This document shows, one piece after another, positions 1 through 8,958 of a stretch of 64,000 nucleotides of DNA. The position numbers and the translations under genes are program-made. This stretch comes from CAZKVJ01 sp964556225. GTDB lineage: Bacteria > Actinomycetota > Acidimicrobiia > Acidimicrobiales > Ilumatobacteraceae. The first letter of the stretch is position 1. Each line of letters starts with the position of its first letter. Location: assembly GCA_964556225.1 (NCBI GenBank), contig CAZKVJ010000015.1:32693-96692 (forward strand), written 5' to 3'. Under the pieces are notes generated by a model. It had not been told where the DNA came from. It searched no databases and saw nothing but the letters and a program-made list of their open reading frames with translations.

Positions 1-969
1 GCGGTACTGCCGGGTGGCGACATCCAGGCGGTGCAGCAGCTCGTCGTCGAGTGGGGTCGACACCGCGGCGACGGCGTCGGCGAGCTGCTCGGGCCGGCTC
101 GCCCCGACGATGGGCGAGGTCACCGCCGGCTGGGCGAGCACCCAGGCCACGGCGAGCTGGGCGAGCGACATCTCGGCCTCGCCAGCGAGGCCCTTCAGCT
201 CGTCGACGGTGTCGAACATCTGGTCGTGCCAGTAGCGCTCCTGGTAGCGCCCGGCCGCCCAGCCGAGCGTGAAGCGCGTGTTCGCCGCGGGGTCGCCGCG
301 GTGGTGCTTGCCGGTGAGGAAGCCGCCGGCGAGCGGGTTGTAGGGGATGACGGCGATCTGCTCCTCCTCGCACAGCGGGAACAGCTCGCGCTCGTTCTCG
401 CGGAACAGCAGGTTGTAGCGGGGCTGCACGCTCTCGAACCGGCAGACCCGCAGCACCTCGGCGCGCCCGATGGAGCGGGCCAGCTGGTAGGCGAGGAAGT
501 TGCTGCAGCCGACGTAGCGGACCTTGCCCGCCCGCACCACGTCGTCGAGCGCTCGGAGGCTCTCGTCGATCGGCGTGTGCGGGTCCCACTGGTGGAGCTG
601 GTAGAGGTCGACGTAGTCGGTGCCGAGGCGGCGCAGGGACTCGTCGAGCGCGCGCAGGATGTTCTTGCGCGTGCTGCCCTGGTCCCACGGCCGGGGCCCG
701 GTCGGGAAGAAGCACTTCGTCGCCAGCACGTAGCGGTCGCGGCGGCCCTTCAGCCACCGGCCGACGATCTCCTCCGTGCGCCCGAACAGGTCGGGGCCGG
801 CACCGAGCGGGTAGACGTCGGCGGTGTCGATGAACGTGATCCCGGCGTCGGCGGCGGCGTCGAGGATCGCGAACGAGGTCGCCTCGTCGCACTGGTAGCC
901 GAAGGTCATCGTGCCGAGGCACAGTCGCGACACCGGCATGCCGGTGCGGCCGAAGCGAACGTGTTCCAT
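1..969 (-). CDS. Aldo/keto reductase (C-terminus beyond window)
   Basis: NAD(P)H-dependent reductase of the aldo/keto reductase superfamily, presumably cytosolic; the substrate cannot be told. I translated the minus strand from the ATG at 969: it begins MEHVRFGRTGMPVSRLCLGT and stays open to the window edge, so at least 323 residues are present and the stop lies outside. The family's catalytic tetrad is visible as Asp48 and Tyr53 (in IDTADVYPLG), Lys85 (VLATK) and His126 (DLYQLH). The length and the GTxYVDLYQLH-type motif fit the family-11/13-like bacterial reductases. It is divergent from the DMT permease at 1001, with only 31 bp between starts. Confidence 0.9.
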   Translation of the reverse strand, partial: MEHVRFGRTGMPVSRLCLGTMTFGYQCDEATSFAILDAAADAGITFIDTADVYPLGAGPDLFGRTEEIVGRWLKGRRDRYVLATKCFFPTGPRPWDQGSTRKNILRALDESLRRLGTDYVDLYQLHQWDPHTPIDESLRALDDVVRAGKVRYVGCSNFLAYQLARSIGRAEVLRVCRFESVQPRYNLLFRENERELFPLCEEEQIAVIPYNPLAGGFLTGKHHRGDPAANTRFTLGWAAGRYQERYWHDQMFDTVDELKGLAGEAEMSLAQLAVAWVLAQPAVTSPIVGASRPEQLADAVAAVSTPLDDELLHRLDVATRQYR

Positions 970-1000
970 GCAGCGAACCTAGTGCTGCCACACTCTGGCG

Positions 1001-1840
1001 ATGCCCGTGCTCCTGGCGTTGGCCACTGCGCTCGTGTACGGCGTGGCCGACTACTGCGGGGGGCGGGCCACCCGCAGCGCCACGAGCGTGGCCGTGACGC
1101 TGGCCGGCCAGTCGGTGAGCCTGGTCGGCCTGCTGGTGCTGGTGCCGCTGCTGGGCGACCCCATGCCGTCCGGCGGGGCCTGGGCGTGGGGCGCCGGCGC
1201 GGGACTGGCTGGGGTGCTGGCGCTGGTGTGCTTCTACCACGCGCTGTCGGCGGGGGCGATGACGGTCGTGGCCCCGGTGACGGCGGTGGTCAGCGTGATC
1301 GTCCCCGTGGTCGCCGGCCTCGCCCAGGGCGAGCGGCCGGGGGGCAGCGCCTATGTGGGCGCGGCGGTGGCGGTCGCCGGGGTGGCGCTGGTGAGCGGTG
1401 CGTTCGGGGGCCACGACCGGGCGACGCCGGGAGCCATCGTCGCCCTCGCCGCCCTCGCCGGGATGGGCTTCGGGCTGGTGTTCGTGTTCCTGGCCCACAC
1501 CGGCGACGACGCCGGGCTGTGGCCGCTCGTGGCAGCGCGACTGGTCTCGGTGCCGGCGGTGCTGCTGGTGGCGCTGATATCGCGGCGAAGCCTCGCCCTG
1601 CCGCCACCGTCGCCGGCGCCGGCGTTCGCCTCCGGGGTGCTCGACATGACGGCGAACGCCCTGTACCTGGCGGCCGCTCGTTCCGGGCTGCTGACCATCG
1701 TGGCCGTGGTGGCGTCGCTCTACCCGGCGAGCACGGTGCTGCTTGCGACGACCATCGACCGTGAGCGCCTCGCCCGGCCGCAGGTGGTGGGGCTCGGCTT
1801 GTGCCTGGTGGCGCTGGTGTTGGTGACGCTCGGTCGCTAG
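1001..1840 (+). CDS. EamA/DMT-family transporter
   Basis: Integral membrane protein of the drug/metabolite transporter superfamily, 279 residues, with about ten hydrophobic segments arranged as two EamA repeats (roughly 1-135 and 145-279). It probably exports or exchanges a small metabolite; the substrate cannot be inferred. The ATG at 1001 gives an N-terminus (MPVLLALATALVYG) that enters the first membrane segment at once, as usual for the family. The stop codon TAG shares the palindrome CTAG (1837-1840) with the stop of the convergent gene, so the two coding regions overlap by 4 bp. Confidence 0.85.
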   Translation: MPVLLALATALVYGVADYCGGRATRSATSVAVTLAGQSVSLVGLLVLVPLLGDPMPSGGAWAWGAGAGLAGVLALVCFYHALSAGAMTVVAPVTAVVSVIVPVVAGLAQGERPGGSAYVGAAVAVAGVALVSGAFGGHDRATPGAIVALAALAGMGFGLVFVFLAHTGDDAGLWPLVAARLVSVPAVLLVALISRRSLALPPPSPAPAFASGVLDMTANALYLAAARSGLLTIVAVVASLYPASTVLLATTIDRERLARPQVVGLGLCLVALVLVTLGR

Positions 1841-2469
1841 ACGGACGAGGCGATGAGCCGGGCGAACGCCGCGTCACCGGCCGGGGTCAGATGCACGCCG
1901 TCGGGGCCGACCAAGCTGGGATCCTCGTCGACCACGGCCGGCCAGTCGAGCACGGCTCCGCACGGCAGCGACGACATCTCGGCGCGCACCCTCGCCCCGA
2001 AGGCCTCCACCCGGGCGATCTCCGTCGGGCTGCGCGGGGCCTGCACGTACGGCAGCACCCAGGTGATGCAGCGCTGCCGCCCGATGGCGTCCAGGAGCGT
2101 GTCGAGGTCCGCCTGGAGCTGCGCAGCATCGTGGGCGTCGTAGCCCGCGTCGTTGGTGCCGAGCGCGACGACGAGGTGGGACGTGTCGTCGAGCGGCAGG
2201 TCCGGGACGCGCTCGAGTCCGGTGTCGCTCACGAACGGCACCACCATGGACCGACCCGGGTAGGCGTCGACCATGGCGTCCGGGACGAGCTCGAGGATGG
2301 CGTCGGTGGCCTGGAACGTGATCGAGTCACCGAGCACGATGAACGTCCCGTCCGGCACCACCGTGGTGATCGCGACGTGGTCGTCGCCGCTCGAGCAGGC
2401 GGCGAGGGCGACGAGCAGCGTGGCGACCCACCGTGGCCGGCAGGAGCGCTCGCGTCTAGCGACCGGCAT
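1837..2469 (-). CDS. Lipoprotein SGNH/GDSL hydrolase
   Basis: Probable exported lipid-anchored esterase or acyl-hydrolase, 210 residues. The N-terminus has basic residues, a hydrophobic stretch and a lipobox LAAC with Cys25. The nucleophile motif is GDS (Ser49 in VLGDSITFQ), and the C-terminal Asp190 and His193 lie in DGVHLTPAG, the block V signature of SGNH hydrolases. Family activity is esterase, lipase or carbohydrate deacetylase; which applies here is unknown. Its start overlaps the end of the upstream metallo-hydrolase gene by 14 bp, so the two are probably co-transcribed. Confidence 0.8.
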   Translation of the reverse strand: MPVARRERSCRPRWVATLLVALAACSSGDDHVAITTVVPDGTFIVLGDSITFQATDAILELVPDAMVDAYPGRSMVVPFVSDTGLERVPDLPLDDTSHLVVALGTNDAGYDAHDAAQLQADLDTLLDAIGRQRCITWVLPYVQAPRSPTEIARVEAFGARVRAEMSSLPCGAVLDWPAVVDEDPSLVGPDGVHLTPAGDAAFARLIASSV

Positions 2470-3757
2470 CGACGACGCGTTGGGAGTCCCGGGCGGCTGC
2501 CGCGTAGATCCCCTTGCTCATCAGCGAGGGCTCGATCCGGCGCCGCTCCAGGTAGATGGCGGCGCGAGCGCCGTGCACGGTGGCGTCGTCGGGGGCCGCC
2601 CACCCCGCCAGGTCGGCCAGGTGGCACGCCAGGCGCACGTCCCCATCGGCGGCCGCCTGCTCCGCCCGAGCGATCAGGGCCCGAGCGCCACCGGCCAGCT
2701 CGGCCAGCACCGCCGCCACCTGGGCCTCGGGGGCGGGCTTCAAGCGGGAGGCGACCCCGTCCCACCAGCCGCCGTACTGGCGCCAGATGTTGCGCACCAC
2801 GAACTGCGGCTCGTCGTAGAGCGGGCGCAGGTACGGCTTGGCGAGCACGTCGGCCGGGACGTCGACGCTGTGGAGGATCGCGTCGAGGGTCGCGCCGGCG
2901 TTCATCATCGTGACCACTGCGTCGACGAGGCGCTCGAGTGCCGTCGCGACGTCGTCGAGCACGGTGGCGATGCGCTCCCGCCCGGCGATCGGCAGCCCGT
3001 GGGCGGGTACCAGCAGCTCCGGCCCGGCGGCGATCATCTGCCGCAGCGCAGCTGCCCACTCGACCGGGTAGCGCTGGACCTTCTGCGGGTTGCCAGCGTT
3101 GGGGAAGTTCCAGATGAGGAAGTCGCCGGCCATCAGCCAGCGCCGCTCGGGGAACCACGCCCACAGGTGATCGTCGGTCTCGCCGCGGGCGTGGTGCAGC
3201 TCGATGCGTTCCTCGCCGGCGCTCAGCGTGTGCGACGCCTCGAACGTCTCGTCCGGGCGCAGCGTGCCCTCCGGCAGGAACCGTCCGGTGCCGCCGATAC
3301 CCAGGTTGGCGTCGGCGCGGATGCCACCGAACTGGCGGGCGTTGATGAGCAGGTTCCAGTCGTTGGTGAGCTCGTAGCGGTCGAGGCGCACGGGCACGTT
3401 GCGGTGCCCGACGACGGTCGGGCGGGGGGCGCCGGCACGCTCGGCGTCGGCGGCGAAGGCCGCGCTGCCGCCCACGTGGTCGGCGTGACCGTGCGTGTAG
3501 ACGAGCGTACGGACCGGGGCGGTGCTCCACGAGCGCAGCGCGCCGACCACGGCGTCGCCGGTGAACGCACCGCTGGTGTCGAAGCACACCAAGCCCTCGG
3601 GGGAGCGCCAGGCGACACAGTGGCTGAAGCTCTCGACGATCGCCAGGTCGTCGGCCAGCTCGGACAGCTCGTTGGTGACGCGGTTGACCGGCTCGTCGGC
3701 GATCCCCGAGTCGATGATCCGCGTCGACAGCTCGATCAGGTCACCCATGCCCGCCAA
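2456..3757 (-). CDS. Metallo-beta-lactamase fold hydrolase, alkylsulfatase-like
   Basis: 433-residue metallo-hydrolase. The zinc-binding signature HxHxDH is seen as THGHADHVGG (His89, His91, Asp93, His94), with further candidate metal ligands downstream (HHARGETDDH, VPAHGLPI). The region after about residue 280 (RPLYDEPQFVVRNIWRQYGGWWDG) resembles the dimerisation domain of alkylsulfatases, so hydrolysis of a sulfate ester or similar small ester is a reasonable guess. No signal peptide is seen. It heads a two-gene unit with the downstream lipoprotein hydrolase (14-bp overlap). Confidence 0.78.
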   Translation of the reverse strand: MAGMGDLIELSTRIIDSGIADEPVNRVTNELSELADDLAIVESFSHCVAWRSPEGLVCFDTSGAFTGDAVVGALRSWSTAPVRTLVYTHGHADHVGGSAAFAADAERAGAPRPTVVGHRNVPVRLDRYELTNDWNLLINARQFGGIRADANLGIGGTGRFLPEGTLRPDETFEASHTLSAGEERIELHHARGETDDHLWAWFPERRWLMAGDFLIWNFPNAGNPQKVQRYPVEWAAALRQMIAAGPELLVPAHGLPIAGRERIATVLDDVATALERLVDAVVTMMNAGATLDAILHSVDVPADVLAKPYLRPLYDEPQFVVRNIWRQYGGWWDGVASRLKPAPEAQVAAVLAELAGGARALIARAEQAAADGDVRLACHLADLAGWAAPDDATVHGARAAIYLERRRIEPSLMSKGIYAAAARDSQRVVDAGR

Positions 3758-3782
3758 CCTACGCCGCTCGCCCCGCGGTCAA

Positions 3783-3799
3783 CGCGCCAGGGTGGCGCG
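3783..3799. repeat. CGCGCCA-GGG-TGGCGCG hairpin, copy 1
   Basis: Seventeen-base inverted repeat with 7-bp GC-rich arms and a 3-base loop. It lies in the 64-bp gap after the acyl-CoA dehydrogenase stop and before the metallo-hydrolase start. Identical hairpins occur at 38850-38866 and, in inverted orientation, at 47741-47757, each time directly behind a gene end. This suggests a transcription-terminating or mRNA-end element, although no T-run follows. Confidence 0.6.
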
Positions 3800-3821
3800 A
3801 ATCCTGCGGCGGGGGCGGGGG

Positions 3822-4919
3822 TCAGCGGGGGAGGCCGAGGACGCGCTCGCCGAGGATGTTGCGCATCACGTTCGACGTGCCACCCATGATCGTGTAGCCG
3901 GGGGCGTAGGCGAGGCCCTTGGTGACCGGGTCCCACAGCGTGGCCTCGGCCCCGAGCACTCGGGCGACGAAGTCGGCCACCCGCACCTCGTGCTCGGTGC
4001 AGTACACCTTGGTGGCGGCGGAGAACCCGGCCGGCGCCTGGCGCAGCACCTCGCGGATCACGAGGATCCTCCCCACCCGGTACGCCGTCTCTAGGGCGGC
4101 GATCTCCTGGCGCACCACGGGGTCCGAGCGGTCGGCGCGCTCGAGCGCCATGCGGTAGAGGGCGTGGTTCGACACCAGCCGGTCGATGCCGCCCCGCTCG
4201 TGCTCGAGCTGGCGCATGGTCTGCTTGAACGCCCCGCCCTCGGTGCCGACCAGGTTGGCTACCGGCACCCGCACCCCGCTGAAGAAGACCTCGCAGAAGT
4301 GGCGGTTGGTCGTGAGGTCGGTGATGGGGCGGACCTCGATGCCGGGCGAGTCCATCGGCACGATGATCTCGGAGATGCCGGCGTGGGGCGGACCCTCCGT
4401 GGCCGTGCGGCAGATGAGGTAGCAGTAGTCGGCGACGGCGCCGAAGCTGGTCCAGATCTTCTGGCCGTCGATGACGAACTCGTCGCCGTCGCGCACCGCC
4501 CGGGTGGTGAGCGACGCCAGATCGCTCCCGGCGTTCGGCTCGGACATGCCGATGCACCAGGTGGTCTCGCCGGACAGGATCCGCGGCAGGAACTCGGCCT
4601 GCTGGTCGGGCCGTCCGTAGGCGATGAGGGTGGGGCCCATCTGGCGGTCGGCGAACCATGACGCCCCGATCGGCGCCCCGGCCATGATCAGCTCCTCGCC
4701 GACGATGAGGCGTTCGATCGGCGGGCGGCCGCCGCCGCCGTGCTCCACCGGCCAGGTCATCCCGATCCAGCCCAGCGCCGCCAGCTCCTTCGAGAACTCC
4801 TTCGAGAACCCGTTGATCCAGCTGTCGTTGCTGCGCCCGTAGCGCTCTACGGCCGAGCGGGCGACCTCTCGCGCCTGCTCGCGCAAGGCCTGCTGCTCGG
4901 GGGTCCATGCGAAGTCCAC
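3822..4919 (-). CDS. Acyl-CoA dehydrogenase
   Basis: FAD-dependent acyl-CoA dehydrogenase family protein, 365 residues from the GTG at 4919 (VDFAWTPEQQALREQAREVA). The frame is open up to 5018, but the start chosen matches the usual family N-terminus and avoids coding through the palindromic promoter region. Characteristic segments are the FAD/substrate loop TWCIGMSEPNAGSDLASL, IDGQKIWTSFGAVADYCYLI, and the C-terminal GYTIMGGTSNVMRNILGERVLGLPR. It acts in fatty-acid, branched-chain or other acyl-CoA oxidation; the substrate is unknown. It is divergent from isocitrate dehydrogenase, with the putative GntR site at 4964-4983 in the shared intergenic region. Confidence 0.88.
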   Translation of the reverse strand: MDFAWTPEQQALREQAREVARSAVERYGRSNDSWINGFSKEFSKELAALGWIGMTWPVEHGGGGRPPIERLIVGEELIMAGAPIGASWFADRQMGPTLIAYGRPDQQAEFLPRILSGETTWCIGMSEPNAGSDLASLTTRAVRDGDEFVIDGQKIWTSFGAVADYCYLICRTATEGPPHAGISEIIVPMDSPGIEVRPITDLTTNRHFCEVFFSGVRVPVANLVGTEGGAFKQTMRQLEHERGGIDRLVSNHALYRMALERADRSDPVVRQEIAALETAYRVGRILVIREVLRQAPAGFSAATKVYCTEHEVRVADFVARVLGAEATLWDPVTKGLAYAPGYTIMGGTSNVMRNILGERVLGLPR

Positions 4920-4963
4920 GACGGCGATGGTAGGCCGCGGGGCCTCGGCGTGGCGCGCTAGCC

Positions 4964-4983
4964 TGTACAAGTCTGATACAAGT
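4964..4983. promoter_or_regulatory. Putative GntR/HutC operator upstream of icd
   Basis: TGTACAAGTCTGATACAAGT lies 37 bp before the icd start codon, between icd and the divergent acyl-CoA dehydrogenase. It contains ACAAGT twice with an 11-bp period, about one helical turn. It matches 16 of 20 positions with 17585-17604, between aconitase and the GntR gene. TACAAG/CTTGTA words are typical of HutC-subfamily GntR operators. Assigning it to this regulator is inference from the shared sequence and gene neighbourhood. Confidence 0.5.
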
Positions 4984-5020
4984 TCGCCGGGCCGCCGGGC
5001 CCGATGGAAGGAGCCCACCC

Positions 5021-6253
5021 GTGGCCGATCGCACGAAGATCAAGGTCGCCAAGCCCGTCGTCGAGCTCGACGGCGACGAGATGACGCGCATCATCTGGCA
5101 GTTCATCAAGGAGCAGCTGATCCTGCCCTACCTCGACATCGAGCTCGACTACTACGACCTCGGCATCGAGCACCGCGACGCCACCGACGACCAGGTCACC
5201 GTCGATGCCGCCAACGCCATCAAGCGCCACGGGGTCGGTGTGAAGTGCGCCACCATCACCCCCGACGAGGCGCGAGTGGCCGAGTTCGGCCTGAAGAAGA
5301 TGTGGAAGTCGCCCAACGGCACCATCCGCAACATCCTCGGCGGTGTGGTGTTCCGGGAGCCGATCATCTGCTCGAACATCCCCCGGCTGGTGCCGGGCTG
5401 GACGAAGCCGATCGTCATCGGCCGTCACGCCCACGGCGACCAGTACAAGGCCACCGACTTCAAGGTCCCCGGCGCCGGCACCGTCACCATCACGTTCACG
5501 CCGGCCGACGGCGGCGAGCCGATGGAGATGACCGTCGCCGAGTACGGCGCCGACGGCGGCGTGGCGATGGGGATGTACAACTTCAACGACTCCATCCGCG
5601 ACTTCGCCCGGGCCTCGTTCCGCTACGGCCTGGCCCGTCACTACCCGGTGTACCTGAGCACCAAGAACACGATCCTCAAGGCGTACGACGGCCAGTTCAA
5701 GGACCTGTTCCAGGAAGTGTTCGACACCGAGTTCAAGGCCCAGTTCGACGCCGCCGGGCTCACCTACGAGCATCGCCTCATCGACGACATGGTGGCAGCG
5801 GCCATGAAGTGGGAGGGCGGCTACGTCTGGGCGTGCAAGAACTACGACGGCGACGTGCAGAGCGACACCGTCGCCCAGGGGTTCGGCTCGCTCGGGCTGA
5901 TGACCAGCGTGCTGATGACGCCCGACGGCAAGACGGTCGAGGCGGAGGCCGCCCACGGCACCGTGACCCGGCACTACCGCGAGCACCAGAAGGGCAACCC
6001 GACGTCCACCAACCCGATCGCGTCGATCTACGCCTGGACGCGCGGACTCGCCTACCGGGGCGAGATGGACGCCACGCCGGACGTCGTCGACTTCGCGCTC
6101 ACGCTCGAGGAGGTCTGCGTCGAGGCGGTCGAGGGCGGCGAGATGACGAAGGACCTGGCGCTGCTGGTTTCACGGGACCAGCCGTGGCTGACCACGGAGC
6201 AGTTCCTCGCCGCGCTCGACCGGCGCCTGCAGGAGAAGATGGCGGCGCGCTGA
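5021..6253 (+). CDS. icd: NADP-dependent isocitrate dehydrogenase
   Basis: Converts isocitrate to 2-oxoglutarate plus CO2 in the TCA cycle, in the cytosol. The 410-residue protein is of the eukaryote-like homodimeric subfamily II: it starts KIKVAKPVVELDGDEMTRIIW, has the substrate loop KSPNGTIRNIL with Ser97, Asn99 and Arg103, then Arg112 in VVFREPI, and the C-terminal NPTSTNPIASIYAWTRGL. The start is a GTG at 5021, preceded by AAGGAG about 9 bases upstream. It is divergent from an acyl-CoA dehydrogenase, and a 20-bp site shared with the aconitase promoter precedes it. A 49-bp palindromic repeat begins 12 bp after its stop. Confidence 0.95.
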   Translation: MADRTKIKVAKPVVELDGDEMTRIIWQFIKEQLILPYLDIELDYYDLGIEHRDATDDQVTVDAANAIKRHGVGVKCATITPDEARVAEFGLKKMWKSPNGTIRNILGGVVFREPIICSNIPRLVPGWTKPIVIGRHAHGDQYKATDFKVPGAGTVTITFTPADGGEPMEMTVAEYGADGGVAMGMYNFNDSIRDFARASFRYGLARHYPVYLSTKNTILKAYDGQFKDLFQEVFDTEFKAQFDAAGLTYEHRLIDDMVAAAMKWEGGYVWACKNYDGDVQSDTVAQGFGSLGLMTSVLMTPDGKTVEAEAAHGTVTRHYREHQKGNPTSTNPIASIYAWTRGLAYRGEMDATPDVVDFALTLEEVCVEAVEGGEMTKDLALLVSRDQPWLTTEQFLAALDRRLQEKMAAR

Positions 6254-6264
6254 CCCCAGCTCCC

Positions 6265-6313
6265 GTTCTGGCAGCACGTGGTAGCGCTCAGCGCTACTTC
6301 CTGGGACCAGAAC
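6265..6313 (+). repeat. 49-bp dispersed palindromic repeat, copy A
   Basis: Element with outer arms GTTCTGG...CCAGAAC and an inner dyad GTAGCGC-TCA-GCGCTAC. Copies of identical length are at 22368-22416 (same orientation, nearly identical) and 42675-42723 (opposite orientation, with perfect 18-bp outer arms). This copy lies between icd and the quinone oxidoreductase gene and could act as a 3' stem-loop for icd. Confidence 0.8.
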
Positions 6314-6556
6314 CGGGCGGAGGGGTGGTGGCGTCGTGGGCGATCGTGGCGATGCGACGCTCACAGCATCGAGCGCGGCCGCGAGGTCCTCGGGCTCGAT
6401 CAGGACCTCGACGGTGTCGAAGGCGCTCCACGACCCGTGGCGTGGGTCGCCTCGAGCCACTCCCGCCACTGCGCGCGGCTCGTCGGGTGCACCAGCTCGC
6501 GGCCCTTGTGCTGCTCCACCGCACCAGCGTGGCGCATCCAGGCCAGAATGCGCGTC

Positions 6557-7537
6557 ATGCGAGCGGTCGTGCTGCGGTCACACGGTGGTCCCGAGGTCCT
6601 CACCATCGAGGAGGTGCCCGACCCCGCCCCCGGCCCGGAGGAGATCCTCGTGCGGGTCCGGGCCACGGCGCTCAACCGTGCCGACCTGCTGCAGCGGATG
6701 GGCCTGTACCCCGACCCTCGCCGAGCGGCGCTGGAGATCCCCGGGCTGGAGTACGCCGGTACGGTGGTGGCGGTCGGCGAGCGGGTCTCGCTGTGGCGTC
6801 CGGGCGACCACGTGATGGGCATCGAGTCCGGCGGCTGTCACGCGGAGCTGCTCACGACGCACGAGCGGCTGGCGCTCGCCGTGCCGGCGGGCATCGACCT
6901 GGGCGACGCCGCCGCCATCCCCGAGGTGTTCCTCACCGCCTGGGACGCGCTCGTCCTGCAGGGCGGGCTGACGAGCGGGCGCTGGGCGCTCGTGCACGCC
7001 GGGGCCAGCGGGGTGGGCACGGCGGCGATCCAGCTCGCCGGCGCGCTCGGCGCCCACATCGCCGTCACCTGCTCGGCCGGGAAGATGGACGCCTGCCGCG
7101 ACCTCGGCGCCGACCTGGTGATCGAGCGCTCGCCGCACGACTGGCTGGCGGAGCTGCGCACCCACCGGCCCGACGGTGTCGACGTGGTGCTCGACGTGGT
7201 CGGCGGCGACGAGATGGACCGCAACCTTCAGGCCGTGGCCGTCCAGGGCCGCATCGTGCAGGTCGGGCTGATGGGCGGGGGCGCCGGCACCGTGAACGCC
7301 GGGCTGCTGCTGACCAAGCGCGCGTCGTGGATCGGCACCACGCTACGGGCTCGCCCCATCGAGCAGAAGATCACCGTCAGCCGCCGCTTCGCCGCCGAGG
7401 TGGTCCCGCTGTTCGGATCCGGCCGGCTGCACCCCGTCATCGACCGCCGCTTCCGGTTCGAGGACATCGCCGAGGCGCACACCCTCATGGCGTCGAACGC
7501 CACCGTCGGCAAGATCCTCCTCGACGTCTCGCCCTAG
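6557..7537 (+). CDS. NAD(P)H quinone oxidoreductase, zinc-independent MDR family
   Basis: Medium-chain dehydrogenase/reductase superfamily member, 326 residues, close to the PIG3/QOR group. It begins MRAVVLRSHGGPEVLTIEEV. The GroES-like catalytic half contains RADLLQRMGLYP-type sequence but no structural-zinc cysteine cluster. The Rossmann half begins at about residue 150 with VHAGASGVGTAAIQLA, the AxxGxxG NADPH-binding motif. It probably reduces quinones or enones. The ATG at 6557 is preferred to the in-frame ATG at 6548 because it gives the family N-terminus; the latter would add MRV. A weak stem (GACCC/GGGTC, 7544-7559) follows the stop, before convergent gltA. Confidence 0.85.
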   Translation: MRAVVLRSHGGPEVLTIEEVPDPAPGPEEILVRVRATALNRADLLQRMGLYPDPRRAALEIPGLEYAGTVVAVGERVSLWRPGDHVMGIESGGCHAELLTTHERLALAVPAGIDLGDAAAIPEVFLTAWDALVLQGGLTSGRWALVHAGASGVGTAAIQLAGALGAHIAVTCSAGKMDACRDLGADLVIERSPHDWLAELRTHRPDGVDVVLDVVGGDEMDRNLQAVAVQGRIVQVGLMGGGAGTVNAGLLLTKRASWIGTTLRARPIEQKITVSRRFAAEVVPLFGSGRLHPVIDRRFRFEDIAEAHTLMASNATVGKILLDVSP

Positions 7538-7557
7538 CCCTCCGACCCTGCAACGGG

Positions 7558-8826
7558 TCAGGCGCGGTCGGCGAGGGGGACGAAGTCGCGCACGCCCACG
7601 CCGGTGTACCACTGGCGGGGCCGGCTGATCTTCTGGTCCTTGTCGTTGAGCAGCTCGTTCCAGTGGGCCAGCCAGCCGGCGGTGCGGGGGATCGCGAACA
7701 GCACGGTGAACATGTCCACGGGGAACCCGAGGGCCTGGTAGATCAGCCCGGAGTAGAAGTCGACGTTCGGGTACAGCTTGCGGGAGACGAAGTAGTCGTC
7801 CTGCAGCGCCGTCTCCTCCAGCTTGAGGGCGATGTCGAGCAGCGGGTTCTTGCCGGTGACCTCGAACACGTCGTACGCGGTCTGCTTGATGATGCGGGCA
7901 CGCGGGTCGTAGTTCTTGTAGACGCGGTGCCCGAAGCCCATCAGGCGGCCGTGGCCCGCCTTGACCGAGTCGATGAACGCCGCAACGTTCGACATGTCGC
8001 CGATGTCCTCGAGCATGCGCACCACGGCTTCGTTGGCCCCGCCGTGCAGCGGCCCGTACAGCGCTGCGGCCGCGGCGGCGCACGCGGAGTACGGGTCGGC
8101 GTGGCTGCTGCCCACCACCCGCATGGCGGTCGTGCCGCAGTTCTGCTCGTGGTCGGCGTGGAGGATGAACAGCACCTCCATCGCCCGCTCGAGCACGGGG
8201 TCGACCTCGTACTCGCCGATCTTCCACATCATGTTCAAGAAGTTCGCCGGGAAGCTGAGCGAGTTGTCCGGGTACACGAAGGGCAACCCGGCGGAGAACC
8301 GGTAGGCCATCGCTGCCAGCGTGGGCATCTTGGCGATCAGGCGGAGCATCTGCTTGTCGCGGCTCTCCTGCTCGAAGATGTCCTTGGCGTCGTTGTAGAA
8401 CGTGCCGAGCGCAGCGACGGCGGAAACGAACATCCCCATCGGGTGCGCGTCGTAGTGGAAGCCGTCGACGAAGCGCTTGCGCATGTTCTCGTGGATGAAC
8501 GTGTGGTGCGTGACGTCGAAGGTCCACGAGCGGAGCTGCTCCTCCGTGGGCAGCTCGCCGTAGATGAGCAGGTAGGCCACCTCGAGGTACGTGGAGCGCT
8601 CGGCGAGCTGCTCGATGGGGTAGCCGCGGTAGCGGAGGATCCCCGCGTCGCCGTCGAGGTAGGTGATCGCGCTCTTCGTGGCGGCGGTGGAGAGGAACGC
8701 CGGGTCGTACATGCGCAGGTCGGGGTCGAGCTCCCGCAACGCCGCTGATGGGAACACGCCGTCGGTGATCGGCACCGTGACCTGCTTGCCGGTGCGGTCG
8801 TCGATGAGGGTGATGGTGTCCGGCAT
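7558..8826 (-). CDS. gltA: Citrate synthase
   Basis: Condenses oxaloacetate and acetyl-CoA to citrate, the entry step of the TCA cycle. The 422-residue length fits the type II hexameric bacterial enzyme. Catalytic residues are seen as His261 (GPLHGGANEAV), His300 (MGFGHRVYK) and Asp356 (NVDFYSG). The N-terminal beta-rich domain (MPDTITLIDDRTGKQVTVPI) is typical of Gram-negative-type and actinobacterial enzymes. It converges on the quinone oxidoreductase. With icd and acn in the same 13 kb it forms a loose TCA cluster, but I find no copy of the icd/acn 20-bp site in its 5' region (8827-8958), where nothing else is recognisable. Confidence 0.95.
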   Translation of the reverse strand: MPDTITLIDDRTGKQVTVPITDGVFPSAALRELDPDLRMYDPAFLSTAATKSAITYLDGDAGILRYRGYPIEQLAERSTYLEVAYLLIYGELPTEEQLRSWTFDVTHHTFIHENMRKRFVDGFHYDAHPMGMFVSAVAALGTFYNDAKDIFEQESRDKQMLRLIAKMPTLAAMAYRFSAGLPFVYPDNSLSFPANFLNMMWKIGEYEVDPVLERAMEVLFILHADHEQNCGTTAMRVVGSSHADPYSACAAAAAALYGPLHGGANEAVVRMLEDIGDMSNVAAFIDSVKAGHGRLMGFGHRVYKNYDPRARIIKQTAYDVFEVTGKNPLLDIALKLEETALQDDYFVSRKLYPNVDFYSGLIYQALGFPVDMFTVLFAIPRTAGWLAHWNELLNDKDQKISRPRQWYTGVGVRDFVPLADRA

Positions 8827-8958
8827 GTTTCGCTGACCCCTTCTGGTGCTGTTGGCGGTGCCGCTCGTGGCGCTGACCGGTGGTGGTGGGGGCTTCCTCC
8901 CCGCCGGGCAGGTTAGATCAGCGTTCGCTCGGACCGTCAGCCTGCGGCGGGTAGCTGC

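Noticed and set aside
4927..8748. A 1273-codon plus-strand frame running through icd, the quinone oxidoreductase and citrate synthase.
   Set aside because: Arg/Pro-rich shadow crossing three well-identified genes on both strands.
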